Origin: CAVUWL01 sp963787415
GTDB lineage: Bacteria > Actinomycetota > Thermoleophilia > Solirubrobacterales > 70-9
Assembly (NCBI GenBank): GCA_963787415.1
Contig: CAWBCO010000002.1
Coordinates: 310,001-374,000 of the forward strand
DNA: 64,000 nt
Direction: 5' to 3'
The translations under genes were made by a program, and so were the position numbers. The notes beneath the pieces were generated by a model. The model worked only from the letters and a program-made list of their open reading frames with translations, was not told where the DNA came from and ran no database searches. Positions 41,881 to 51,186 of this stretch are shown here, piece after piece. Within the stretch, counting starts at the first letter, position 1; the number at the start of each line of letters is the position of its first letter.

Positions 41881-43847
41881 GCGGAGAGGACAAGCGCCCC
41901 GGGAGCTCTGCCAAACCCCGCCCGGCCGCGGACCCAGGCGCTGATCAGGGCAGACCCAGTTCAGCGGCCGATCCGCACCCGGGTCCGGCCGATTCCGGGC
42001 AACCGCCGGCAGAAAACGCGCCGCGGAATATCTACCTCCTGTTCAGATCGCTCTGGCGCCTGATTCGCGGTGAAGATCAGCGCGCTCGCAAGGTCCGTTG
42101 GATGATCAGATTGCTGCGCCCATACCGCGGGCGGATGACTCTGATGTTCATTGCCTTGCTGATCGAGACGGCCGCCGGACTGGCGCCGCCCTACCTCGCG
42201 GGTCGGGCAATCGATGTCGGGATCAAGGCTGGAAACCTCAGCGCCCTAGACCTTACGGTGGGCGCCTTCGTACTGGCTGCTTTGATCTATGCGCTCGGAA
42301 CCTATGCGGAGACCTATCTAGTCGGGTGGGTTGGCACCCGGGCACTGCAGGACCTGCGCGAACGGCTCTTCTCCCATATCCAGTCGATGTCGATCGGCTT
42401 CTTCACGCGGCGCAGTCCAGGCGTCCTGATCTCGCGGATGACCAACGATGTCGAGGCCCTCAATCAGCTTGTCACCGATGGGGTGGTGACGATGTTTTCG
42501 AGCACTCTGACCCTGGTCGGCGTCGTCGTAATCTTGCTTCTGCTCGACGTGAGACTGGCTCTCGTCACCTTTCTCACCTTCCCCCTGCTGGGAATCGCCA
42601 GCCTCGTGTTTCGGATTGTCTCAGCCGGCGCATACCGGGCAACCCGTGAGCGGATCGCAGCGGTGACGGCATATCTGCAGGAGACGTTGAGCGGGGTGCG
42701 CGTGGTTCGTAGCTTCGGCCAAGAGCCCAGACACGAGGAGGTGATGACCAATCTCAACGAGCAAAACCGAGCGATAAATATGAAGACGGTCTATCTCAAT
42801 GCCGCCTACTTCCCGGCCGTCGAATTACTCGCCGCCGTCGGCACCGCGGTGATCCTGCTCTACGGTGGCAGCCAGGCAATCGATGGGGCGATCCAGATCG
42901 GGGTGATCGTTTCCTTCGTCGGCTATCTGGTCATCTTTTTCGAACCGATCCAAGAACTCTCCCAGCTCTACACGACCTACCAGCAGGGAATGGCGGCGCT
43001 CGACAAGATCTTCGACCTGCTCGAGACCAAACCGGACATGGTCGACGCATCGGGAGCGATTGACCCCGGAACCCTGCGCGGCGAGATTGAGATGGAGGGA
43101 GTTTCCTTCGCCTACGCCGACGATGCCCTCGAGCGGGAGAAGCGCGGCGAGCAGGTCGACTGGGCGCTGCGCGAGGTCGACCTGCACGTACCGCCGGGGC
43201 AAACCCTCGCCCTGGTTGGGGCCACCGGTGCCGGGAAGTCAACCTTTGCGAAGCTGGTAGCGCGCTTTTATGACCCCCAGACGGGCCGGGTCGCGGTCGA
43301 CGGCCATGATCTGCGCGGCGTCCAACAGCTGGCCCTGCGCCGCCAGTTGGGGATCGTCCCCCAGGAGGGGTTCCTGTTCTCCGGTAGCGTGCGGGAGAAC
43401 ATCTCCTTCGGACGTCCGGAGGCGAGCCTTGAGGAAATCGAAGAGGCGGTTCAAACCGTTGGTGCAACCGAGTTCGTCGCCGCCTTGGCAGACGGAATCG
43501 AGACCGAGGTCGGCGAGCGCGGAGTCCAGCTCTCGGCGGGGCAGCGCCAGCTTGTTGCCTTCGCCCGAGCACTGCTTGCCCAGCCCCGAATCTTGATCCT
43601 CGATGAGGCAACTTCCAATGTGGATGTGCGAACTGAGAAAACGATCGAGCGGGGCCTTGAAAAACTCCTGAGCGGCCGCACCGCGATTGTCATTGCGCAC
43701 CGCCTCTCGACGATTCGTCGGGCAGGCAAGATAGTAGTGCTGGAAGGAGGCAAAATCGCCGAGCAGGGTACGCACGAGGAGTTGATCGATACCGGCGGAC
43801 CCTATTCACGCCTCTACGGAGCCTGGGCGGAGTCCTCTGCCGCCTAA
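41877..43847 (+). CDS. Heterodimeric ABC exporter, subunit with intact catalytic Glu
   Basis: A 656-residue half-transporter. The first 60 residues are a polar, Pro/Gly-rich cytoplasmic extension absent from the partner. Six helices follow (about 75-380), then the ATPase: Walker A GATGAGKST, Walker B LILDEATSN with the catalytic Glu, and H-loop VIAHRLST. The signature is the variant LSAGQRQL. Combined with the partner's canonical LSGGQ this gives one full and one degenerate ATP site. It ends one base before the convergent lipoprotein stop. Confidence 0.92.
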   Translation: MSGEDKRPGSSAKPRPAADPGADQGRPSSAADPHPGPADSGQPPAENAPRNIYLLFRSLWRLIRGEDQRARKVRWMIRLLRPYRGRMTLMFIALLIETAAGLAPPYLAGRAIDVGIKAGNLSALDLTVGAFVLAALIYALGTYAETYLVGWVGTRALQDLRERLFSHIQSMSIGFFTRRSPGVLISRMTNDVEALNQLVTDGVVTMFSSTLTLVGVVVILLLLDVRLALVTFLTFPLLGIASLVFRIVSAGAYRATRERIAAVTAYLQETLSGVRVVRSFGQEPRHEEVMTNLNEQNRAINMKTVYLNAAYFPAVELLAAVGTAVILLYGGSQAIDGAIQIGVIVSFVGYLVIFFEPIQELSQLYTTYQQGMAALDKIFDLLETKPDMVDASGAIDPGTLRGEIEMEGVSFAYADDALEREKRGEQVDWALREVDLHVPPGQTLALVGATGAGKSTFAKLVARFYDPQTGRVAVDGHDLRGVQQLALRRQLGIVPQEGFLFSGSVRENISFGRPEASLEEIEEAVQTVGATEFVAALADGIETEVGERGVQLSAGQRQLVAFARALLAQPRILILDEATSNVDVRTEKTIERGLEKLLSGRTAIVIAHRLSTIRRAGKIVVLEGGKIAEQGTHEELIDTGGPYSRLYGAWAESSAA

Positions 43848-44573
43848 CTACCCCGGTCCAATCCCGCCAGATCCAGTACCGCTCCCGCCACCGCTGCCAC
43901 CACCTGTTGTCGGCGCCGCGGGCGACCCTTCCGCACCACCGGCTCCACCAGTGTTCGGCGCAGCCTGGGATTCGGGAGCTGCGGTTGGTGCTTCGGGAGT
44001 GCTCGTACTCGGAGTCGCGGCTGAGGAGGAAGAGGACGGTGAGGAGGAAGAGGTTGAGGTCGAGGAGGCTGAAGGGGCCCGCGGCCCTTCGCTGCACTTT
44101 TTGAAACCGTAGGACTGAGCCGCAGACTGAAAGGAGGTGAGTGCTGACGTGGCGCTCGTCTCAGCGGCGCTGAGCGCGCTGCTATCGCTTCGTTCGTTGG
44201 CGAGTTTGGCTTCGCTCTCGGCCTTGGAGAGCGCCTCAGCGGCGCTAATGAACTGTGAGTTGCCGCCGCCTTCTGGCATTTCTAGACCCTTCAGGCTGCT
44301 CACCATTCCGGTGTAGATTTCGGCAACCTGACCGACCTGGCTGGAGGAGGCAGTGCTCGAAGAGGAACCGATCGAGCCAACCGCCGCGTTCACCTCCGCA
44401 CAGATCGCGTCCCCCTGTTTGATGTATTCGGCCCTGCTGAGCCCAGTATTGATCGGAGTTGAGGCAACCGATGCGGTCGAGGTGCTCGTTCCCCCTCCCC
44501 CTCCCCCTCCCCCACATCCCGCAATCGCAAGGGTGGCGAATGGCAGCGCAATCAGGCAAATACGTGATCTCAT
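43848..44573 (-). CDS. Lipoprotein with low-complexity C-terminus
   Basis: A 241-residue exported lipoprotein: signal peptide with lipobox AIAGC followed by eight glycines. Residues 45-160 are helical (SRAEYIKQGDAICAEVNAAV; SALTSFQSAAQSYGFKKC) with a Cys pair that could form a disulfide, a pattern common in actinobacterial envelope lipoproteins. Residues 165-241 are Ser/Thr/Ala/Pro then Gly-rich, a flexible wall-spanning tail. Function unknown. It is tail-to-tail with the ABC exporter, no gap. Confidence 0.75.
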   Translation of the reverse strand: MRSRICLIALPFATLAIAGCGGGGGGGGTSTSTASVASTPINTGLSRAEYIKQGDAICAEVNAAVGSIGSSSSTASSSQVGQVAEIYTGMVSSLKGLEMPEGGGNSQFISAAEALSKAESEAKLANERSDSSALSAAETSATSALTSFQSAAQSYGFKKCSEGPRAPSASSTSTSSSSPSSSSSAATPSTSTPEAPTAAPESQAAPNTGGAGGAEGSPAAPTTGGGSGGGSGTGSGGIGPG

Positions 44574-44731
44574 CCGCTCTCGACGCTAGCAGAGCGATTC
44601 GACACCATGAGCTTTGATGCGGCGCGCCGATCCCCCAGCGCCCTCCGGAGGGCACCCACGATTACGATCAGCCGGCTCGCTGCCGTTTGAGCGCAGCTGA
44701 GCGAGGGGGAGACCAACACACCAGCTCAGCT

Positions 44732-45214
44732 CTATGCGCCCACCTCGATCGGAGTCGGCGGCGCTCCATGGGCCAGCAACGTGGCGAGCCGGAGGGCAAG
44801 ATCGCGAGGGGCCAGCTCCTCATCTGCGGCCTCAAGCTCTTTCACCGTCCACCATCGAGACGCCGTCAGTTCAGCCCTCTCGGCCTCTGACATCGCTGAG
44901 TGATCGGGCTCAAAATGCGCCACTCGCGCCAAAAACCAACGCTCGTGCTGATCCCACCTGACCCCGCGCCAGGTGAAAACGTGGCGGCGACGCCAGACCT
45001 CAGGTCCAAGCCGCAGCTCGGCAAGCCCCGTCTCCTCTTTCACCTCGCGAACCGCGGCCAGGCGCGCATCCTCGCCCCGCTCCAATCCACCTCCCGGTGG
45101 AAACCAGAACACCTCTCCTGTCTCGGGGCGTTCGGCCCGAAATAAAAAAAGTCGCTCGGACTCATCGAGCAAAAGAACCCGGGCGGCATGGCGCAGATTG
45201 AGGGGGCCATTCAT
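44732..45214 (-). CDS. NUDIX hydrolase
   Basis: A 160-residue NUDIX protein. The box is complete: GGGLERGEDARLAAVREV then KEETGL, with the catalytic REVKEE glutamates. The flanking strands (RHAARVLLLDESERLFLFRA; WWTVKELEAADEELAP) are typical of the single-domain group that cleaves nucleoside diphosphate derivatives. The substrate cannot be told. It stands alone; nothing recognisable lies in the 280 bp between it and the GNAT gene. Confidence 0.9.
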   Translation of the reverse strand: MNGPLNLRHAARVLLLDESERLFLFRAERPETGEVFWFPPGGGLERGEDARLAAVREVKEETGLAELRLGPEVWRRRHVFTWRGVRWDQHERWFLARVAHFEPDHSAMSEAERAELTASRWWTVKELEAADEELAPRDLALRLATLLAHGAPPTPIEVGA

Positions 45215-45496
45215 CGACTACCACCCTAAGCAGATCCGCGCGAAAAATGGATCGCCGAGCACTGGCTTATTCATGCGTGCTTTGTTCAAGCTCAATGGCT
45301 CGCGCCTCAAACCGGCTTGATGACCTGCCTCTCACCGTTGACAGAGTCCCTCCCACGGCTCCGCCCACGCCCGGCGGATCGGGGGCAGCGAGCTCTCCTT
45401 CGTGGCGACGCCTCACCTTTCTTGAGTCTTGTGGTCCTGGCTCAGACCGGGCCAAGCTGCCGATGTCGCCCATCGGAGAGGTCGGACATCGGGGCA

Positions 45497-46150
45497 TCAG
45501 GGCGATGGTGAGATCAGTAATCGATAGCTGAAAATTCTTTCATAGCCCATCGCGAGGTAGAGCGGCTCGCCCATCGGTGAGGCCTGAAGAGAGGCGATCT
45601 CCGCCCCTAGCTGAAGCCCCGCGTTTGTGGCCGCAGCCGTGGCGGCGCGGCCAAGTCCCTCGCCACGAGCCCCCTTGATCGTTCCGACCCAATAGATCCC
45701 GGCGACGCCGTGGCTGACGATGGCCATCGCGATGCTGACCGGCTTGCCATCGAGAGAAGCAAGAAACGCGACCACGTTCTTTGCCACCAGTCCGTGATGG
45801 TTCCTGTAGGAGGCGAAAACCTGAGACGGGAAGCCGAGGCTCGAGTATGCCGAGGCGGCGACCCGCCAATAAGCTTCGGCATCCTCAACGGTCGTGACTC
45901 GCCGAAGTTCGACTCCCTTTTGGATCTCAGGTTCGGCTGCAGGCCTGTCCAGGATCATCTCGGGCATTTGGTAGGTGGGAACCAGCCCAATCGAGCAAGC
46001 TGCCGCGAGAAGCTCGAGGTCAGCAGCCTCATCGCCTCGCACCCAGACGCTGAACCTCCGACCTCGACGGTCAAAGAACGCCTGAGCCCGAGCTAGGAAG
46101 TCCTCGGCAGCGATCTCGTCATCGATGCGAAAGGCCGCATTGGAGATCAC
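45497..46150 (-). CDS. GNAT-family acetyltransferase (N-terminus extends further upstream)
   Basis: A GNAT protein with the acyl-CoA loop in GARGEGLGRAATAAATNAGL and the C-terminal SPMGEPLYLAMGYERIFSYR typical of the fold. The GTG at 46150 is only where the first usable start falls. The same frame remains coding to about 46280 (NLIDSSRQLFELDPG, then NPGWLFGSGTYAHPVISNA), matching the N-terminal half of this family, yet no ATG, GTG or TTG opens it. An ATG in the next frame at about 46293 would fit if a CCCC run had lost or gained one base. So the gene is frameshifted or uses a rare start. Confidence 0.75.
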   Translation of the reverse strand: MISNAAFRIDDEIAAEDFLARAQAFFDRRGRRFSVWVRGDEAADLELLAAACSIGLVPTYQMPEMILDRPAAEPEIQKGVELRRVTTVEDAEAYWRVAASAYSSLGFPSQVFASYRNHHGLVAKNVVAFLASLDGKPVSIAMAIVSHGVAGIYWVGTIKGARGEGLGRAATAAATNAGLQLGAEIASLQASPMGEPLYLAMGYERIFSYRLLISPSP

Positions 46151-46405
46151 CGGGTGGGCGTAAGTACCGGATCCAAAGAGCCAACCTGGGTTTGCCTCGA
46201 TCGCCGCTCCGGGGTCGAGTTCGAACAGCTGCCGTGAACTATCGATCAGGTTGAGATGGATGGGGTCGCGATTGACATCGACACCATATCCTCAGCGCGG
46301 AATCCGATCCTCGCGAGCAAGAGTGCCCAAGGCGACGTTCGCGACACCCGCCGGGGAGTATTTCTCCTCGCTCAGAACGCAGTTACCGGCCATACTGTTT
46401 AGATG

Positions 46406-46476
46406 CTGCGGCCCAGGGATTTGAACCCCGACTACCTCGTCCAGAGCGAGGCGTGCTGCCATTACACCAGGCCGCA
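46406..46476 (-). tRNA. tRNA-Gln (anticodon CTG)
   Basis: Acceptor TGCGGCC/GGCCGCA with discriminator G, D arm GTGT...GCAC, anticodon stem CCTCG/CGAGG with loop CTCTGGA (anticodon CTG), and T arm with TTCAAAT. The weak first U-A pair and the U-G features are usual for bacterial tRNA-Gln. CCA is not encoded. Confidence 0.9.
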
Positions 46477-46515
46477 GGGAGAGACCGGAGAATAACCATC
46501 CGGAGTGGAGGTCGA

Positions 46516-47745
46516 TCAGGCACCGAGCTTTGAAAGGTCGCTACCGGTATCGAGAATCTGGGCGGGAGAGACCTCGACACCGGCTGCGAGCAAGCGACGA
46601 GCTTGAGACAGGTCTTCAGGCCGTCCGAGACTGAGTGCGCCTGCAACCTTGCCGTCCTTGAGGTAGAAGACCGCGAACTCACCGCTGTCGCGATCGCCAC
46701 GCCAAAGCTCTTGGTCCCAACCCTGGGCCGGGCCGACGTACTCAAAGCTTGCCCAGTCTGCGAGATCGCTGAAGAAGTAGGGCACCACCTCGTAGTCGAG
46801 ATCCTCGCCCAGCATGTTGCGAGCGGCGTGCATCCCCTGCTGCATCGCCACATCCCAGTGCTCGACCCGCAAGCGTCTTCCGTGAACCACGCTCTCATAG
46901 CTGCAGCAATCCCCCGCCGCGAAGATGCCTGCACTGGAGGTCTGGAGCTTGGAATCGCAGAGGATGCCATCACCGACCGCCAGACCGGCTCGCTGGGCGA
47001 GTAAAGCATCGGCACGCACGCCGGCGCCGATCACCACGGCGTCGCATTGGATGCTGCGCCCAGTTTTGGTCACCACCGCCCGGACGCGGCCATCGCCCTC
47101 AAATGCCTCCAATTCCTCGCCGCCGAGGACGGTGACTCCCTTGGACTCGATCAGGGTCTGGAACCAACGCCCGACCTCCTCACCAAAGGTCCGCGAGAGG
47201 ACAACATCCTCGATCATCACCATCGTGCACCTGGCACCCATCGCGGTGAGCGACGCGGCGACCTCGGTCGCGATGTAGCTGCCCCCGATCAGGACAAGGT
47301 GCTTTCCCGGCCCACCCTCGGCGCCGATCGCATCGGAATTTCCGAAGGCGCGCAGGTAGTGGATCCCCTCATTCTCGGCGCCCTCAACCCGCAGGATGTT
47401 GACCATCGCACCGGTTGCCAGAAGCGCCTTGCCGAACGAAACCTCCTCCCCGCCCTGCAGCATCGCTGTCCTGCTTTGCGGATCGAGTGACATCAGGTTT
47501 CGTTGGCGCAGCAGCTCAACTCCATTTTCCTCATACCACGAGAGGGGGTGGACATAGGCATCTGGGCGGGTCGCCTCGCCACGCAGGTACTCCTTGGACA
47601 ATGGCGGTCGCTCATATGGTGGCTCGGCCTCGCGTCCGACCAAGACGATCGAGCCCTTCGCCCCCCTCCGCCGCAACTCCGCCGCACAGTGAGCAGAGGC
47701 CATGCCGCCTCCGACAAGCATGAAGTCAAAGTGGCGATCAGCCAC
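46516..47745 (-). CDS. FAD-dependent pyridine-nucleotide oxidoreductase (ferredoxin-reductase-like)
   Basis: A 409-residue flavoprotein of the ferredoxin/rubredoxin reductase group. FAD-binding GGGMASAHCAAELRRRGAKG, the NAD(P) motif VLIGGSYIATEVAASL, and FAD-binding ASAGIFAAGDCCSY are visible; RPPLSKEYLRG is conserved in the AIF/BphA4 group. The C-terminal domain is the usual dimerisation and redox-partner part. The GTG start overlaps the TrkA-type gene's stop by 8 nt; the frame is open to 47865 but that part is inside the neighbour. It sits at the end of the transporter operon, and its electron acceptor is unknown. Confidence 0.87.
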   Translation of the reverse strand: MADRHFDFMLVGGGMASAHCAAELRRRGAKGSIVLVGREAEPPYERPPLSKEYLRGEATRPDAYVHPLSWYEENGVELLRQRNLMSLDPQSRTAMLQGGEEVSFGKALLATGAMVNILRVEGAENEGIHYLRAFGNSDAIGAEGGPGKHLVLIGGSYIATEVAASLTAMGARCTMVMIEDVVLSRTFGEEVGRWFQTLIESKGVTVLGGEELEAFEGDGRVRAVVTKTGRSIQCDAVVIGAGVRADALLAQRAGLAVGDGILCDSKLQTSSAGIFAAGDCCSYESVVHGRRLRVEHWDVAMQQGMHAARNMLGEDLDYEVVPYFFSDLADWASFEYVGPAQGWDQELWRGDRDSGEFAVFYLKDGKVAGALSLGRPEDLSQARRLLAAGVEVSPAQILDTGSDLSKLGA

Positions 47746-48421
47746 GGTTGGCGCTGCCGCTTCCCTCCGGCCCAAAGAGATCTTTGAGGTCATCCTCCCT
47801 GCCTGGATCGAGCACGGCGAGGACCTCATCGCCGGCCTCCAGAACGGTGTCAGGGCCGGGGACAAACCCTCTTCCAGCGCGTAGGACGGAGATCAACAGG
47901 CTACCTTCGGGCATCTGCAGATCACCGACCCGCCGCCCGGTCACTCCCGAATCCTGACCGAGCAGCATCTCAATTATCTCGAGCTGCTCTTCTTGTAGGT
48001 CGAGAAGATGAACTAGTCCGTACTCGGGGACCTCGTGCTCGAGGAGGCGAAGAATTAGGTCGGTGGCGGAAACCGAGGGCTTGATGTTGAGCAGATCGAA
48101 GTGCTGGCGGTTACGAGGATTATTGACGCGGGCGATCACGCGGTCGACCAAGTACTTCTCACGAGCAACCTGGCAGATCAACATGTTGTCCTCATCATCA
48201 CCGGTGACCGCGATCATCATGTCCGCCCGCTGGATACCGGCCCGCTCGAGCACCCAAAGCTCTGATGCGTCCCCATAGGAGACGTTGTGCTCAAGCTCTT
48301 GCTCGACGGTCAGGTAGCGGCGTCGATCGCTCTCGATCACCGTCACCTCGTGTTCCTTCTCGAGTAGCTCGCGAGCCAGGTTCCAGCCGACCTTGCCCGC
48401 TCCAACGACGATTATGTACAT
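47738..48421 (-). CDS. TrkA/KtrA-type potassium-channel regulatory protein (RCK N and C domains)
   Basis: A 227-residue cytoplasmic protein. The Rossmann RCK-N domain (about 1-120) has VVGAGKVGWNLAREL and the acidic VIESDRR that binds nucleotide. RCK-C (about 140-220) ends the protein (VGDLQMPEGSLLISVLRAG). TrkA proteins gate K+ transporters according to ATP/ADP or NAD(H), and RCK-C can bind c-di-AMP. The ATG at 48421 follows AGGAGG; the earlier ATG lies before it. It follows a shorter RCK-N gene and the APC-USP transporter on the same strand. Confidence 0.9.
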   Translation of the reverse strand: MYIIVVGAGKVGWNLARELLEKEHEVTVIESDRRRYLTVEQELEHNVSYGDASELWVLERAGIQRADMMIAVTGDDEDNMLICQVAREKYLVDRVIARVNNPRNRQHFDLLNIKPSVSATDLILRLLEHEVPEYGLVHLLDLQEEQLEIIEMLLGQDSGVTGRRVGDLQMPEGSLLISVLRAGRGFVPGPDTVLEAGDEVLAVLDPGREDDLKDLFGPEGSGSANRG

Positions 48422-48446
48422 GGCCTCCTGCTTTCCCTTGGCCGCT

Positions 48447-48914
48447 TCAGGCAGCTTCCGCTGAGTCGCCCGGCCCGCCGCCATCACGCTTGGCAGCGCC
48501 GCTGACGGCGTTTTCCAGCATGTCGATCGCGACCCGGGTGGGACAGACGGTGTGCAGACCCTGACGCTGGTACCACTCGGCCCGCAACGGATCTAGCACC
48601 CGGGCGATCACGGTAGGGACCCGGTACCGGCGTTGAGCTATCTGGGCGATGATGATGTTGGTGTTGTCGCCGTCGGTCGAGGCGATGAAGGCATCGGCGG
48701 TCTCGATTCCGGCAGCGATCAGCGCCTCGGTCTCGAGACCAGCGCCGACCGTGAAATGACCGCCCAGGTCCTCCCATCCTTTCTCGAGGCCGACCTCGAG
48801 CCGAGCATGGGACTCTGGATCCTCGTCGAGGCAAGAAACCTCGTGACCCTCGCGCAACATCGCCCGAGCCAGGGAGGAGCCAACCCGGCCGCAGCCGACG
48901 ATCAGGATGAACAT
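48447..48914 (-). CDS. TrkA-N (RCK-N) domain protein
   Basis: A 155-residue protein with only the nucleotide-binding RCK-N domain: IVGCGRVGSSLARAML, the acidic SCLDEDPES, and VIARVLDPLRAEWYQRQG. No RCK-C domain. It would pair with the full-length TrkA-type protein 25 bp downstream, and starts 10 bp after the transporter gene, so the three form one operon. Confidence 0.88.
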   Translation of the reverse strand: MFILIVGCGRVGSSLARAMLREGHEVSCLDEDPESHARLEVGLEKGWEDLGGHFTVGAGLETEALIAAGIETADAFIASTDGDNTNIIIAQIAQRRYRVPTVIARVLDPLRAEWYQRQGLHTVCPTRVAIDMLENAVSGAAKRDGGGPGDSAEAA

Positions 48915-48924
48915 AGGCCGGATA

Positions 48925-50913
48925 CTAGTCGGCCGCAGAGGGCTGGGCGGCCGGCTCGGGGAAGACCTCCGGCGGGGCAGTCAGAAGCACCCTACAGGGG
49001 GCTTTTTTGAGCACGTACTCGGTTGCAGACCCGATCTCGGCGGATTTCGTGGCACCGATCCCACCAAGCGTTGCCCCACCCCTTATCTTGGTCGGCAACT
49101 CGGCCCCGACGACTATTGCCTCAGCCTCGCTGCGCCGCGCCGCCTCGACGATCCCGGCACCCACGCTGCGCGCGCGAACGACCTTGGCGCTGACCGCCAC
49201 ATCTTCATACTCCTCGCCAACCTCTTTCGCCCGCCCCAAGGCCCGCCTCGCCTGCTCCTCCCGCTCTGGCGGCAAGTCAGCATCCAACGCCAGGGTAAGC
49301 GGAACCTCGACAACGTAGACGAGGTCCAAGCGTGAGCCACCACCCAGGGCCTCAGCCTCCTCCTGCTCGGCCGCGACCAGACGTCCCGCCGTGGCGACGA
49401 TGTCGTCATCGAGCGTGGTCCCAAATACCGGTACCAAGATATTTCGAAAAGCGACCTCCGGCGTCTGCTTGGTCAGTGCCTGCTCGGTGACCGAGACCCG
49501 TTTGGTCAGAGTGGTTTCCTCAAACACCTTGCGATAGACAACGTAGAAGAGAAGTCCGAACGCCATCCAGCAGATTCCAACCCAACGAGCAACGTCGTGG
49601 TATGCGAGCACACTGAGAAAAGCGAGCCCGCTGACAAGTGCCGCCACTATCGCCGGAACCGGAAGACTGGCACCGCGCCAGGTCAGGTTCCATGGGATTC
49701 GAAAGGGACGCTCTCGATCCGGATCGCTGACTCTGAGCCGGATGATCGAGAGGTGGGCGATGGTGATCGCCAGGGTGGCGCCGAAGGCATAGATACTGGC
49801 AAGGAGCTTGATGCTGGTCGGGGCGACGAGCCCGATCGCGATCACCCCTGAAATCGCGATCGCCACATAGGGAGTGGCGTGCCGTTTGCTGAGCTTGCCC
49901 AGCCAACTGGGGATCTGGCGGTTGATCGCCAGCGTGTAGATATGGCGCGAAACCCCAAGCATCGAGATACTCGCCGCCCAAAAAAGCACCGGGGTGGCGA
50001 CCAACGCGACCATCCAGCGCATCACGTCGGCGACCCCAGCGGGGTGAAACGCCGAGACCACACCAAGCACCGGTGCCTCGATGTAGCGACCTCCCAGCGC
50101 GGTCTGGGGCCCGTGTGGTCCGGCAACGACGGGCACCGCCATCAGCGCAATCGCCGCCATCCCCGCATAGACAAGTGGCACGGCGACGGCACCCAGCGAG
50201 ACGATCCGCTTCAGGTCGCGGGGTGCGACGTCGATGTCTGGCGCAAGGTCTGAGGCGGCCTCGATTCCAGCGTAGGCGAGCATCGCGACCACCGCCGCAT
50301 AGACCGTGCCCTTGAAGCTTGGACTCGTAAACAGGGTGATGTGGGCGGTGAGTCGGTCGGGGTGCCAAACCGCGAGCACGCCGACGCCGATCACCGCGAG
50401 CTGGAGGCCGAGATCGGCGAGCGCCAGAAGCGCAATCGAGCGCTGCCTGCCGCGGCCGGTCACGTTGAATACGTTGAGCACGCAGACGGCGACGATGACC
50501 AAGGCCGCGACCCCGATCTCCCAGCCGCGCTTGCCAAGGCTTGGAGAGATCGGCTCGAGGTAATGCGGAACCGAGATCGCCGCCAGCGCGATCACAATCA
50601 GATAGTCGATCAGAATTGCCCATCCCGCGATGAAGGCGATCAGCTCGTTGAATGCGTGGCGTGCAAAGGTCGAGGAGCCACCCCGCTCGCGAAACATCGC
50701 CCCGCCCTCGACATAGCTGAGGGTGGTGAGCCCAAAGAGCAGACCGGCGGCGAGAAAGATCAGCGGGGTGAGGCCGAGGCCGCGATCAGCGACGACCCCG
50801 AGGGCGAAGTAAATTGAGAAGCCAACCGCAGAGTAGGCGGCGGCAAAGAGCCAGGGAACTCCGAGGCCACGTCGCAGCAGCGGGTCCGAGCGTGAGCGTT
50901 TCGGCTCGTTCAT
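48925..50913 (-). CDS. APC-superfamily transporter with C-terminal universal-stress domain (KimA-like)
   Basis: A 662-residue protein: twelve hydrophobic helices (about 15-470) of the APC type (SAVGFSIYFALGVVADRGLG; GGSSTFARHAFNELIAF), then a cytoplasmic USP-like domain from about residue 490 (FRNILVPVFGTTLDDDIV; EAEAIVVGAEL; YVLKKAPCRVLLTAPPE). That architecture is shared by the potassium importer KimA, whose USP-like tail is a c-di-AMP target, and by some amino-acid permeases. The two downstream TrkA-type genes favour K+; the residues that bind K+ were not checked. Confidence 0.82.
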   Translation of the reverse strand: MNEPKRSRSDPLLRRGLGVPWLFAAAYSAVGFSIYFALGVVADRGLGLTPLIFLAAGLLFGLTTLSYVEGGAMFRERGGSSTFARHAFNELIAFIAGWAILIDYLIVIALAAISVPHYLEPISPSLGKRGWEIGVAALVIVAVCVLNVFNVTGRGRQRSIALLALADLGLQLAVIGVGVLAVWHPDRLTAHITLFTSPSFKGTVYAAVVAMLAYAGIEAASDLAPDIDVAPRDLKRIVSLGAVAVPLVYAGMAAIALMAVPVVAGPHGPQTALGGRYIEAPVLGVVSAFHPAGVADVMRWMVALVATPVLFWAASISMLGVSRHIYTLAINRQIPSWLGKLSKRHATPYVAIAISGVIAIGLVAPTSIKLLASIYAFGATLAITIAHLSIIRLRVSDPDRERPFRIPWNLTWRGASLPVPAIVAALVSGLAFLSVLAYHDVARWVGICWMAFGLLFYVVYRKVFEETTLTKRVSVTEQALTKQTPEVAFRNILVPVFGTTLDDDIVATAGRLVAAEQEEAEALGGGSRLDLVYVVEVPLTLALDADLPPEREEQARRALGRAKEVGEEYEDVAVSAKVVRARSVGAGIVEAARRSEAEAIVVGAELPTKIRGGATLGGIGATKSAEIGSATEYVLKKAPCRVLLTAPPEVFPEPAAQPSAAD

Positions 50914-50980
50914 CAGGTCTGCAAGAAACCGCGCCGAAGCCGAGCACGGCCCTCGAGGTTCACCCCAAGCCCCTTTGCAC

Positions 50981-51175
50981 TCATCTCCCCAGCCGTGATG
51001 CGGCCCAAAGTCTCCCGGCCCCCACCGCAGTAAACGCTACCCCTAAGACCACTCCGATCGAGAGCGCTCCGCCGCCGGCGGCAAGAGTGCTGACCAAAAT
51101 GACCAGCCCAACCACCAAAAAGACCAGCGACAGAGCCCTCACCGAACCGCGATAGATGCCCTCGGGCGATGCCAT
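50981..51175 (-). CDS. Small two-helix membrane protein
   Basis: A 64-residue protein: a short cytoplasmic start, then LSLVFLVVGLVILVSTLAAG and ALSIGVVLGVAFTAVGAG as two membrane helices, ending basic. It sits between the transporter and the hydroxyacid oxidase on the same strand with 12 bp to the latter. Function unknown; many such proteins are transporter accessories. Confidence 0.65.
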   Translation of the reverse strand: MASPEGIYRGSVRALSLVFLVVGLVILVSTLAAGGGALSIGVVLGVAFTAVGAGRLWAASRLGR

Positions 51176-51186
51176 CTATCGCGATT

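Noticed and set aside
44491..44520. C/T-rich tract resembling a simple repeat
   Set aside because: It codes the eight-glycine stretch right after the lipobox of the lipoprotein, so it is coding low complexity.
49520..50623. 367-aa second frame within the APC-USP gene
   Set aside because: Arg/Gly/Ala-rich out-of-frame reading of a clear transporter gene.
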